Shown one piece after another: positions 14,988 through 23,053 of a stretch of DNA of 36,685 bases. The translations under genes were made by a program, and so were the position numbers. A model generated the notes under the pieces. It was not told the DNA's origin. It ran no database searches and worked only from the letters and a program-made list of their open reading frames with translations. Source of the DNA: an uncultured Lachnospiraceae bacterium (GTDB lineage Bacteria > Bacillota > Clostridia > Lachnospirales > Lachnospiraceae); contig CANREE010000019.1 in assembly GCA_947629545.1 (NCBI GenBank), positions 1-36,685 on the forward strand. The letters are read 5' to 3'. How positions within the stretch are numbered: position 1 is the stretch's first letter; each line of letters opens with the position of its first letter.

Positions 14988-16334
14988 TCAATCCCTTCCC
15001 GTCCCCACAGCTTCCCGGATCGCCTGCGCCATATCGTCGATCATTTCATCGGTCATCCCCGGATAAAGACCGACCCAGAAGGTATCGCGCATGATCCGGT
15101 CTGTATTCGCCAGATCGCCGACGACGCGATAACCCCTTCCTTCGGCGCGCATCTGGTCGAAACACGGATGCTTCGTCAAATTCCCCGCGAAAAGCATCCG
15201 GGTCTGAATACCCCTCTCCTCTATATAACGCACGACCGCGTTACGATCTACGCCTTCGCGGCAGGTGATCAGAAACCCGAACCAGCTGGGCGTCGCGCCG
15301 GGCGCTGCCTGCGGCAGAATCAATTTGTCCTCCGTCCCCCCAAGCGCCGCGTAAAGTCTGGCAAAATTATGCCGGCGACGCTCCACGAAGGAAGGAAATT
15401 TATCAATCTGGGCGCAGCCGACAGCCGCCTGCATATCCGTCGCTTTGAGATTATATCCGAAATGCGAATAGACGTATTTGTGGTCATAACCTGCCGGCAG
15501 CATACCGTACTGCTTATCAAACCGATGCCCGCAGAAATTATCGCGTCCGGGCGGACAGACACAGTCGCGCCCCCAATCGCGGAAGGAACGGATGATCCGA
15601 TTCAGCAGTGGATTGTTGGTATAGACCGCGCCCCCTTCTCCCATCGTCATATGGTGGGGCGGGTAGAAACTGGACGTACCGATATCGCCTACGGTTCCGG
15701 TGAAATGTTCCTCACCATCTAACAGATACCGGCTGCCCAATGCGTCGCAGTTGTCCTCGATCAGCCACAGATTATGGCGGTCACAAAATGCTTTCACCGC
15801 CGCAAGGTCGAAAGGATTCCCCAGCGTATGGGCGATCATGACTACGCGGGTCTTCTCCGAATACGCCGCCTCCAGCTGCGAAACGTCAATATTGTACTGG
15901 GGAATCGTCACATCTGTAAAGACCGGTACGACGCCGTATTGAATCGCCGGCGTCACCGTCGTCGGAAAGCCCGCCGCCACAGTGATCATTTCATCGCCCG
16001 GCCTCACCTGCCGTCCGCCAAGAAGCGGGGAAGTAAGCGCCATAAAGGCCGTCAGGTTCGCGGAGGAGCCGGAATTGACCAGCGCGCAGAAACGCACATC
16101 CAGATATTCCGCCAGCTTACGCTCAAATTCCTCTGTGTAACGGCCGGATGTCAGCCAGAATTCAAGCGAACTATCCACAAGATTCATCATTTCAGCCCTG
16201 TCATATACGCGGGACGCATAGGGGATACGATCCCCCTTCCTGTAAGGCTTTTTCGTATGGAAGCGGTCGCAGTATTCGCCCACCAGCTTCAGTATTTCCG
16301 CACGCGCCTGCGCCTCTGTCTTATCCTCGAACAT
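14988..16334 (-). CDS. rfbH: CDP-4-keto-6-deoxyglucose 3-dehydrase (E1, Fe-S/PMP enzyme)
   Basis: DegT/DnrJ/EryC1 aminotransferase-fold protein, 448 residues. The usual catalytic Lys is replaced by His within SSFYPPHHMTMGEGG (221-235), the hallmark of PMP-dependent 3-dehydrases. Four cysteines, C196, C258, C260 and C268, are arranged C-x61-C-x-C-x7-C, close to the [2Fe-2S] pattern of Yersinia E1 and absent from GDP-specific ColD. Known reaction: C-3 deoxygenation of CDP-4-keto-6-deoxyglucose, with electrons from the E3 reductase, towards 3,6-dideoxyhexoses. rfbG lies immediately upstream (31 bases) and supplies the substrate. The E3 reductase and the final 4-ketoreductase are not in this window. 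Confidence 0.95.
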   Translation of the reverse strand: MFEDKTEAQARAEILKLVGEYCDRFHTKKPYRKGDRIPYASRVYDRAEMMNLVDSSLEFWLTSGRYTEEFERKLAEYLDVRFCALVNSGSSANLTAFMALTSPLLGGRQVRPGDEMITVAAGFPTTVTPAIQYGVVPVFTDVTIPQYNIDVSQLEAAYSEKTRVVMIAHTLGNPFDLAAVKAFCDRHNLWLIEDNCDALGSRYLLDGEEHFTGTVGDIGTSSFYPPHHMTMGEGGAVYTNNPLLNRIIRSFRDWGRDCVCPPGRDNFCGHRFDKQYGMLPAGYDHKYVYSHFGYNLKATDMQAAVGCAQIDKFPSFVERRRHNFARLYAALGGTEDKLILPQAAPGATPSWFGFLITCREGVDRNAVVRYIEERGIQTRMLFAGNLTKHPCFDQMRAEGRGYRVVGDLANTDRIMRDTFWVGLYPGMTDEMIDDMAQAIREAVGTGRD

Positions 16335-16365
16335 AGATCATTTCCTTTCTTCCATTTCTTTTCTT

Positions 16366-17430
16366 TCAGTCCTGTTCCTGCCCGAAAAACCGCCCGATCT
16401 GGGCATCCATCACTTTCTCCAAATCCGCGCCGGAAAGCCAGGCCTTCGCCCATTCTACCGTCCAGACGACCGCCTCATTCACCTGCAGCCGGGGCTTCCA
16501 ACCGAAGGTTTCCTTTATCTTCCCGCAATCCAGCTTCAGAAGCGCCGCCTCGTGCGGGCCGCCGTCCGACCGGTCAAGCCATGACGCTCCGTCGCCCCAC
16601 GCCTCGCAGAACAGATCTGCCAGACGCCCGGTCGTCACACAATCCGCATCATCCGGTCCCACATTATAGTATCCTGCGTAAGCCCCATCTTCATACTGGC
16701 GCATGGCGATTAGCAGATAGACAGCCAACGGCTCCAATACATGCTGGTAGGGCCGGATGGAATCCGGATTACGGACAATGATCTGCCGTCCTTCCGACGC
16801 CGCCCGGATACAGTCCGGGATGATACGGTCGCGGGAGAAATCACCTCCGCCGATCACATTGCCTGCGCGTGCCGTGGAGACGGCGCAGCGGCCATCGCTG
16901 AAAAACGATCTGGCATAACTGTGCGTCACCAGTTCGGAACAGGATTTGGAATTGGAATACGGGTCGTAACCGTCTAACGGATCATCCTCCCGATAACCAT
17001 AATCGCATTCCCGGTTCAGATAGACCTTGTCGGTAGTCACATTCAGGAAAGAGCGCACCGACGGCCACTGCCTTACGCATTCCAGCACATTCACAGTCCC
17101 CATCACATTCGTCTCATAGGTGTAGACCGGTTTCTCATAGGACGTACGCACGATCGGCTGGGCAGCCAGATGAAATACGATCTCCGGCTGCGTCTCCTCG
17201 AAAACCTGACGCAAATGCTCCGAATCGCGCACATCGCCATATACGTTGTGGATCCGCCTTTCCAGACCGGCAAGATAAAACAGCGCAGGATCTGCGTCCG
17301 GTTCCAGCGCATAACCGGTGACCCGGGCTCCCAGCCCTGTCAGGATCCGGCACAGCCAACTGCCCTTAAAGCCTGTGTGTCCGGTCACCAGAATCTTTTT
17401 CCCATTGTAAAATTCTTTCAGTCCGTTCAT
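16366..17430 (-). CDS. rfbG: CDP-glucose 4,6-dehydratase
   Basis: Extended short-chain dehydrogenase, about 354 residues, converting CDP-glucose to CDP-4-keto-6-deoxyglucose with bound NAD. Seen: VTGHTGFKGSWL (the G-x-x-G-F-x-G cofactor loop, near residues 15-26), TTDKVY with the catalytic Thr/Asp, and Y-S-N-S-K (near 158-162). GHTGFKGSW is characteristic of the CDP-glucose branch. The ATG at 17430 has GGAG six bases upstream; the in-frame ATG at 17442 is less well placed. It precedes rfbH, its pathway partner. The CDP-glucose pyrophosphorylase (rfbF) is missing from the window; HddC is not an obvious replacement. Confidence 0.94.
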   Translation of the reverse strand: MNGLKEFYNGKKILVTGHTGFKGSWLCRILTGLGARVTGYALEPDADPALFYLAGLERRIHNVYGDVRDSEHLRQVFEETQPEIVFHLAAQPIVRTSYEKPVYTYETNVMGTVNVLECVRQWPSVRSFLNVTTDKVYLNRECDYGYREDDPLDGYDPYSNSKSCSELVTHSYARSFFSDGRCAVSTARAGNVIGGGDFSRDRIIPDCIRAASEGRQIIVRNPDSIRPYQHVLEPLAVYLLIAMRQYEDGAYAGYYNVGPDDADCVTTGRLADLFCEAWGDGASWLDRSDGGPHEAALLKLDCGKIKETFGWKPRLQVNEAVVWTVEWAKAWLSGADLEKVMDAQIGRFFGQEQD

Positions 17431-17465
17431 TTTAATCTCCATTCCGCCTGCGGCAAAAATCCTCT

Positions 17466-18902
17466 TTATTTTTCATGAAACACGTTCCAACCGTTTTCTT
17501 TCAGTATCTTCAGGGCGCTTCGCACCGCCCGTCCGCTTTCCGGCCGGGAGGTACGGTATTCAAAGTTCTCCCGAAGTTCATCGTCAGTTCGGTTTTCAAA
17601 ATCAAGAGCGATCCCGGCCCGCTCCATACACAGCAGTTTCCGGTACGGGGCAATCTGAAGCTCCTGTCGGGTATCGTTTACAGCCCCGCCAAGAAATGCG
17701 GCTGTTATAAACACAGCGATCCCGTACACCCAAAGCCGTTTCCGGCCGTGCTTCGCCCGCCGTCTGTCGCCCTCCTGAAACGTATGCCCGCCATCCGCGC
17801 TGCCGCGCTCTGCCTTCCACACCAGGGCGCATGTCAGCAGGATCCCCAGAACGCCTGCGGCATACTGCAGCGCGTATCGGGAACTCATGCCATAATCTTC
17901 CTGCAGGAACCGCCATCTGGCCAGCAAGACCAGCAGGTGGCTCGCTCCCCCGGAAAGAATCAGAAGCAGCGGCAGGATCGTCCGCTCCCAGAGCCGGTAT
18001 CTGTACTGAAAACACAGCGCCGCCAGATACGCTGCCGCCACCAGAAATCCCAGCACCATATACGGCGTTTCACTGCGGAAATGGCTGGACGCATAGCTCA
18101 GCCCTACCACGGATGACGACAGGGATTTCAGCAGAAAACGGACAAAATACGACGGCGTATTTAAAAGCTGCCCGATCAACGTAACATCCTGCATTCCCGC
18201 GTGATCTTCCACCGCAAAAGCATTGCTCAGAAGGTAGCACCCAAACGGCAGCAGCACCGCCAGCAGATATCCTGCACAGTCATGATCCCAGCGCCTTTGG
18301 ACGGCCCGCACCCGGAGCAGCCGGAACAGATACGCCAGAAAAAGTACCGCAGCGTATATCGCGCAATATTGCCCCGCTGCGCACAGGATCAACAGCGAGG
18401 GAAGCCACAAAAGCTTTCTGCGGTCTCCCGGACACGCCTGCCCGCCCCATACCCGGTCCAACACCAGATAGTGGTAATAGAAACCGGCAAATGCAAAGAA
18501 ATGCACCCATCCGGTCCCATTCGTCAGCATTTCCCATTTATTCAGGCTGAATACCACCGCCATCAACACCAGCATCCACGCGGCGCCGATACGCCGGCGG
18601 ATACAGTACGACGCCAGCACCATCCCGGAAAGTCCCAGCCCAACGACACCCAGAATCTGATCAAAGGTCACACTATAATGAAAAAATACCGTATTAACGA
18701 CCCGGCCCAGATAACTGAGCGGCACTCTGGTCAGTATATCCGGGACTAAAAATTTCGACGGATTCCACACATCCGGCAGATAATTATTGACCAGACGGAT
18801 ATAGTCCGAATAAACCACATCATAAAAAGCAATGCGGATATACCAGATGCCGAATATGATTCCTGCAAGCGGCAGGAAATAATACCATCTGCGCTCCTTC
18901 AT
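17466..18902 (-). CDS. Polytopic membrane protein of the glycan locus, possible GT-C transferase
   Basis: 478 residues with about nine to eleven hydrophobic helices. The first loop after helix 1 contains YSDYIRLVNNYLPDVW, an acidic/aromatic motif of the sort found in the first extracytoplasmic loop of GT-C enzymes. A charged cytosolic loop lies near residues 365-395, and the last 65 residues are soluble, with many Arg and Glu. I do not recognise a named family. It sits between the 623-residue membrane protein (18 bases upstream) and rfbG, so a role in sugar transfer or polymerisation is inferred from context. Start supported by AAGGAAGG. Confidence 0.7.
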   Translation of the reverse strand: MKERRWYYFLPLAGIIFGIWYIRIAFYDVVYSDYIRLVNNYLPDVWNPSKFLVPDILTRVPLSYLGRVVNTVFFHYSVTFDQILGVVGLGLSGMVLASYCIRRRIGAAWMLVLMAVVFSLNKWEMLTNGTGWVHFFAFAGFYYHYLVLDRVWGGQACPGDRRKLLWLPSLLILCAAGQYCAIYAAVLFLAYLFRLLRVRAVQRRWDHDCAGYLLAVLLPFGCYLLSNAFAVEDHAGMQDVTLIGQLLNTPSYFVRFLLKSLSSSVVGLSYASSHFRSETPYMVLGFLVAAAYLAALCFQYRYRLWERTILPLLLILSGGASHLLVLLARWRFLQEDYGMSSRYALQYAAGVLGILLTCALVWKAERGSADGGHTFQEGDRRRAKHGRKRLWVYGIAVFITAAFLGGAVNDTRQELQIAPYRKLLCMERAGIALDFENRTDDELRENFEYRTSRPESGRAVRSALKILKENGWNVFHEK

Positions 18903-18919
18903 GGCTTCCGCCTTCCTTT

Positions 18920-20791
18920 CTAATCCGCCGTAATATTCACAATCAGAGAAAGACGGTCCTCTCCCCGCCGCTCCTGTTCCTCTTCCAGATAAAAATTATT
19001 TTCAAACTCAAGCTGCACGGTCCGGTAGGGCCGCGTCTGAAGCGAGGCATAAAGGATATTCTGGGTAATATCAACCGTTTCCGTTTCCTCGCCATCCATC
19101 CGAATTGTCATGGTCTCCCCGCCGACGACGGTACCCGGATACAAAAGTTCCAGATCGATCCGTCCCGTACTCCCCGCCATCACGCGGATGCACGCGTTCT
19201 CGTCCATCCAGCCGTCACTGTAATATCCACGGACCGGCTCGCATTTTAATTCGCGCACCATCGCGGTTATATCCTGATAGGTGCCCGTCGCCGGATCCTC
19301 CCGCAGGATCAGCATATTATTCGATACCAGACCGAACTCCCGGATACTGTCCGCGAAGATCACTTCCGTTCCCTTCGCTTTCCGCTCCGTATCGAATGTG
19401 CGGAAAAATGTATCTGCGTCAAAACGGCTCATACCATAGGAATTTTTCAGGAGATATATTTTTTTGCCGAAGAGCCCGCTGCCGTACTTGCCCCAGGTCT
19501 CATCCGCAAGGGAATTGGCGGCCTTCTGCAGACTCCGGGAAGGCAGCTCGTCATAATGCGCCCTGCGGCCGGTCTCCGACAGAAACGCCAGCATCCCATA
19601 CAAAAGGATCAGAACCAGACTGACAATGTGGCTTCTGTTATGGCGAATACGCTCCCTGACAGCGGCAGACGGTTCTGTCCGGTGCCGGTGTGAGACAGCA
19701 CCGCACATATAAGCCAGAAACAGCAGAAACGCAGCCATTGACACATAAATCCACTGCATGCTGAGACTTGCAGATACGCTGGATGCTGCGATACACAGAA
19801 CAATAAAAAACACAAAAAGCGCAGCATTCCGCAGATATTCCGCACGATGCTTCTTCCCGCGGATCACCGCCAGAATGAAGAGAACCACCAGAGACAAGAT
19901 CAGCAGATCCTGTACCGTCACCAACAGTCTCATCCATCTGGACGCATACTCCCAGGGCATGGGACAGACATCAATATTTCCCAGATCGATTCCCAACAGA
20001 CACAGAAACTGCCGGAACCCCAAAACTGCCGCCTGCCCGACAGCAAATGCCGCCGTGCCGCTCCCATCCTCAGCAGCCGGAAGAAGCCTGCCGGTCGCTG
20101 CAAACCGGATCAGTGCCGCAAGCAAAAAGAGCACCGCGGGAATCAGCCATTTCACCGGTTTCTTTTCCGAACGCAGGAGGAGCGCCAGAAAAAAGAGCGG
20201 CAGAAGCGCCATATACCTTTCATGGATGAAGCAGTTTGCAAAATACAGCACGCACGCAATCCGGTAACAGCCGTCGGCAGATTCCTCTTCATTTAAATAT
20301 CGATACAGATAATACAGAACGCCGATCGCCGCCCACAGAGCCAGACTCTCCATCATACCGTATACCCGGGCGATCTGGAAGTAGGACATCCGTGACACCA
20401 GATATAAAAGCGCACACACGAAGCCGATCAGGCCGCTGTCAGACAGACGGCGTGCAATCCGGTACAGCGTGTAGCCGATCATTCCATTGACAATGATGTT
20501 GATCGGTACGAACCAGTTCAAATTAGGTCCCGCAAAGAAATATTCCAGATAGGAGACAAAATTAAAAAGTACGCGGAAATCCGTTCCTCCGATCGGAAAG
20601 ACATACTCCATAAAGGAACCATCCGCAAAAAGAGACCATCGATAGAGATCCTCCGCGTATAATCCCCTCATCTTCACCGCGGAATTAATAAAAAAAGTGA
20701 ATCCAAGCAGGACGCAGAAGGCCAGAGCCTCCTCCTTCCATCGGTATCTCCATACCATGGAGCGCCTCATATAATTCACATTTTTCTCCAT
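18920..20791 (-). CDS. Polytopic membrane protein with soluble C-terminal domain, possible GT-C transferase
   Basis: 623 residues. About ten hydrophobic helices fill residues 20-410, and a hydrophilic, probably extracytoplasmic domain of about 200 residues ends the protein. The first loop holds YAEDLYRWSLF, an acidic motif resembling GT-C active sites, and FIHERYMALLPLFFLALLL occurs mid-protein; this layout is common in uncharacterised Firmicute surface-glycan proteins. The C-terminal domain has alternating hydrophobic residues, suggesting a beta-rich fold. Start at 20791 follows GAGAGGAG. It is 22 bases after a GT2 gene and 18 before the next membrane protein. Function not known. Confidence 0.7.
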   Translation of the reverse strand: MEKNVNYMRRSMVWRYRWKEEALAFCVLLGFTFFINSAVKMRGLYAEDLYRWSLFADGSFMEYVFPIGGTDFRVLFNFVSYLEYFFAGPNLNWFVPINIIVNGMIGYTLYRIARRLSDSGLIGFVCALLYLVSRMSYFQIARVYGMMESLALWAAIGVLYYLYRYLNEEESADGCYRIACVLYFANCFIHERYMALLPLFFLALLLRSEKKPVKWLIPAVLFLLAALIRFAATGRLLPAAEDGSGTAAFAVGQAAVLGFRQFLCLLGIDLGNIDVCPMPWEYASRWMRLLVTVQDLLILSLVVLFILAVIRGKKHRAEYLRNAALFVFFIVLCIAASSVSASLSMQWIYVSMAAFLLFLAYMCGAVSHRHRTEPSAAVRERIRHNRSHIVSLVLILLYGMLAFLSETGRRAHYDELPSRSLQKAANSLADETWGKYGSGLFGKKIYLLKNSYGMSRFDADTFFRTFDTERKAKGTEVIFADSIREFGLVSNNMLILREDPATGTYQDITAMVRELKCEPVRGYYSDGWMDENACIRVMAGSTGRIDLELLYPGTVVGGETMTIRMDGEETETVDITQNILYASLQTRPYRTVQLEFENNFYLEEEQERRGEDRLSLIVNITAD

Positions 20792-20812
20792 GTGCGATCT
20801 CCTCTCAGGAAA

Positions 20813-21628
20813 CTACTTCCCATACTCTCCATATGCGCCTTTATAAACACGCAGCAGCGCGTCTGCGATCCATCCCGGCCAAAAGCGCCGAAACATCTCC
20901 CGCTCTTCCGTTTCACGCAGATGGCTTTCAATGCAGGCTTTCGTCTCCGCGCCGTTATGAACACGGTAAAACAGAAGGGGCTTTTCCACGCAGATGAATC
21001 GTCCCGGCCATCTGGCCAGATCCGTCAGGCAGTCCCAATCCAGAGCAAAGCGATACGGCGAATGAAAGATCGGATCCGGAAGGTATCTCTTCCGATAAGC
21101 ACAGGAAGGACATATGACCGGATTACCCAACCGCAAAGCCGCCATTTTCACCCACTCCCGATCCGCCAGCGCATGAAAACGCAGCGGAAGGCGCAGTATC
21201 CGCTTAACGATATTCTTTGCACCGAAATAGACCAAACGGCCCGCCGCGCCGTCACCCAAAGATACGGCTTTATGCCGCACCGTCACCGCGTCCGTCATGA
21301 AAAGCGTCATATCCGGCCACTTCTCATAGGCGTTCCACAACGTTTCCACATAATGACGGGCATACATATCATCCTGATGGGCAACCGTTACGTAAGCTGC
21401 GTCCGTCTGAGCAATCGCAAAATTCCAGTCGTCCTGAATATTGCTCTCTCCGTCGCGCACAACCACCCTGATCCCGTATTTACCCATAACACTGTCGATA
21501 TATGAGCTGGGCGTAGACGTAACGCAAAGGATATCGGACTCCATCGTCTGCCCCAGCAGGGAGCGGACACAGGACTCCAGATAGGGAGAGTCCCCGTATG
21601 CGCAAATTACAAAAGCGTGAAATCCCAT
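20813..21628 (-). CDS. GT2 family glycosyltransferase
   Basis: 271-residue soluble GT-A glycosyltransferase. Seen: FVICAYGDSPYLESCVRSLLGQT (the GT2 nucleotide-binding opening), a metal-binding HQDD (84-87) in place of the usual D-x-D context, and LDWDCLTDLARW later, near the expected acceptor/catalytic acid. No membrane helix, so it acts in the cytosol, building the glycan on a carrier. Start follows GAGGAG. It is 10 bases after gmhA, and its nearness to the heptose genes makes it a candidate heptosyltransferase. Donor and acceptor are unproven. Confidence 0.9.
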   Translation of the reverse strand: MGFHAFVICAYGDSPYLESCVRSLLGQTMESDILCVTSTPSSYIDSVMGKYGIRVVVRDGESNIQDDWNFAIAQTDAAYVTVAHQDDMYARHYVETLWNAYEKWPDMTLFMTDAVTVRHKAVSLGDGAAGRLVYFGAKNIVKRILRLPLRFHALADREWVKMAALRLGNPVICPSCAYRKRYLPDPIFHSPYRFALDWDCLTDLARWPGRFICVEKPLLFYRVHNGAETKACIESHLRETEEREMFRRFWPGWIADALLRVYKGAYGEYGK

Positions 21629-21637
21629 GGTTTCTCC

Positions 21638-22273
21638 TCAGAAAAAATGTTCCTCCAGCATCAGGCAAAGCGCATGATAAATCGGCAGATGCAGTTCCTG
21701 AATCTTAAAGGTCTCATTTTCCGGAACGATGATGGACGCATCCGCCAGACGCGCCACCTTTCCGCCGGTCTTTCCGGTCAGGGCAATGACCTTAAGACCC
21801 TTGGCCTTTGCGGCCACGCAGGCCAGATAAATATTCTCCGAATTGCCGGAAGTCGTAATGGCCAGGAACACATCGCCTTCCTGTCCATAGCCGTAAAGCA
21901 ATTGAGCATAAACGAACCTTCCGTCCAGATCATTCAAAACCGCCGTGGCCAGACCGGGCTGACCGGTCAATGCCAGAGACGGCAGCGCCCCCTGCAGATT
22001 TTCGGCCAGACAGGCCCCACTCTCGGCATCCACAGCCTTCAGACGCGTCACCATCTCTTCCGGCAGTGCGCGGGGCTTCACAAACCCTTTCATCAGTTCT
22101 CCGGCAATGTGCTCTGAATCTGCAGCGCTGCCGCCGTTGCCAGCCACCAGAAGTTTGTGTCCTGATGCGTAAGCATCCTTCATCATCTCATATACCCGGG
22201 CAATATCATCCCGGATAGGCGTTAATTTCGGATATCTTTCCATTAAGTAATCTAAATATTCCTGCTCTGTCAT
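21638..22273 (-). CDS. gmhA: Sedoheptulose-7-phosphate isomerase
   Basis: SIS-domain isomerase, 211 residues, first step of the heptose pathway: sedoheptulose 7-phosphate to D-glycero-D-manno-heptose 7-phosphate. Seen: AGNGGSAADSEHIAGELMKGF (H55 and E59 match known zinc ligands), TTSGNSENI for phosphate binding, and a C-terminal IQELHLPIYHALC supplying Gln and His. It is about 20 residues longer than E. coli GmhA, the extra length lying between residues 65 and 115. The ATG overlaps the stop of a tiny leader ORF (ATGA). With gmhB, hddA and hddC adjacent, the assignment is firm. Confidence 0.95.
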   Translation of the reverse strand: MTEQEYLDYLMERYPKLTPIRDDIARVYEMMKDAYASGHKLLVAGNGGSAADSEHIAGELMKGFVKPRALPEEMVTRLKAVDAESGACLAENLQGALPSLALTGQPGLATAVLNDLDGRFVYAQLLYGYGQEGDVFLAITTSGNSENIYLACVAAKAKGLKVIALTGKTGGKVARLADASIIVPENETFKIQELHLPIYHALCLMLEEHFF

Positions 22274-22293
22274 ATTGTGCCTGCAACCCTCAT
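22270..22293 (-). CDS. Candidate 7-residue leader peptide coupled to gmhA
   Basis: ATG AGG GTT GCA GGC ACA ATA TGA encodes MRVAGTI. A GGGAG lies at good spacing before its ATG, whereas gmhA itself has only a weak site. The TGA overlaps the gmhA ATG, so ribosomes ending here could restart on gmhA. The 104-base gap it occupies is the longest within the heptose genes. Too short for homology evidence; coupling is inference. Confidence 0.35.
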   Translation of the reverse strand: MRVAGTI

Positions 22294-22377
22294 GGGCCGA
22301 CTCCCTTCGTATGTTATTTTGCGGCTTCTAATGCCGTTTTCCTTATATCTCCCTGCGCCCGGCGCCTGCCGTGCCGC

Positions 22378-22989
22378 TCACGGCGCTGCCTGTGCGCTTT
22401 CGTTTTCCTTCTTTATAATATATTGCGCCGCAGATTTCAGATCATCCGCATAGTAATCGTAGAACGGCGCGCGGCCCTTCTCTTCAGTCTCCCGCTTCAG
22501 CTCCGCGCCGTAACCAGTCCCCACCAGAACAGAACTTACGCCGTAATTGTGCCCGGCCTGAATATCCAACTCCTTGTCACCAATCATGTAAGAATGGGTC
22601 TTGTCCACCGCAAACGTCTTTTCAGCCGCTTCAAACATCCCGATACCCGGCTTACGGCAGCGGCAAGCCGTTTTGTATATGCCGATTCCGTGGACCGGAT
22701 GGTGCGGACAGTAATAAAATGCGTCAATCTCCGCCCCGCCATTCTCCCGCAGCCGTCTGTTCATATATGCGTGAAGCGCTTCCACATCGCGGCAGGTATA
22801 GTACCCTCTCGCCACGCCCGCCTGATTCGTGACCACAATGAGCGCAAATCCCGCTTCCTTCAGCATCCGGAGCGCCTCCGGCACGCCCGGAAGGAGCCGA
22901 AGATCCTCCGCCCGATGCAGGTAATGGACTTCCTCATTGAGCGTCCCGTCCCTGTCTAAGAATATAACCCTGCCTGTGTTTCCTGCCAT
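22378..22989 (-). CDS. gmhB: D-glycero-D-manno-heptose-1,7-bisphosphate 7-phosphatase
   Basis: HAD-superfamily phosphatase, about 203 residues from the chosen ATG. Seen: the nucleophile motif FLDRDGTLNEE (D12, D14), VVTNQAGVARG (53-62), the GmhB zinc-loop C94-x-H96 with C109-x-C111, and the final acid motif MIGDKELDIQAG. It removes the 7-phosphate of heptose 1,7-bisphosphate. The frame is open upstream to 23220. The ATG at 22989 gives the normal family length and start, while an ATG at 23040 (GGAGG almost touching it) would add 17 residues. It follows hddA. Which anomer it prefers cannot be read from sequence, but the hddA/hddC context implies alpha. Confidence 0.92.
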   Translation of the reverse strand: MAGNTGRVIFLDRDGTLNEEVHYLHRAEDLRLLPGVPEALRMLKEAGFALIVVTNQAGVARGYYTCRDVEALHAYMNRRLRENGGAEIDAFYYCPHHPVHGIGIYKTACRCRKPGIGMFEAAEKTFAVDKTHSYMIGDKELDIQAGHNYGVSSVLVGTGYGAELKRETEEKGRAPFYDYYADDLKSAAQYIIKKENESAQAAP

Positions 22990-23053
22990 GTGATCCGTTT
23001 CCCCTATATTCTGCTGAATTCTGCCAGAAGCCAGACTCATCCCTCCACCGTAC

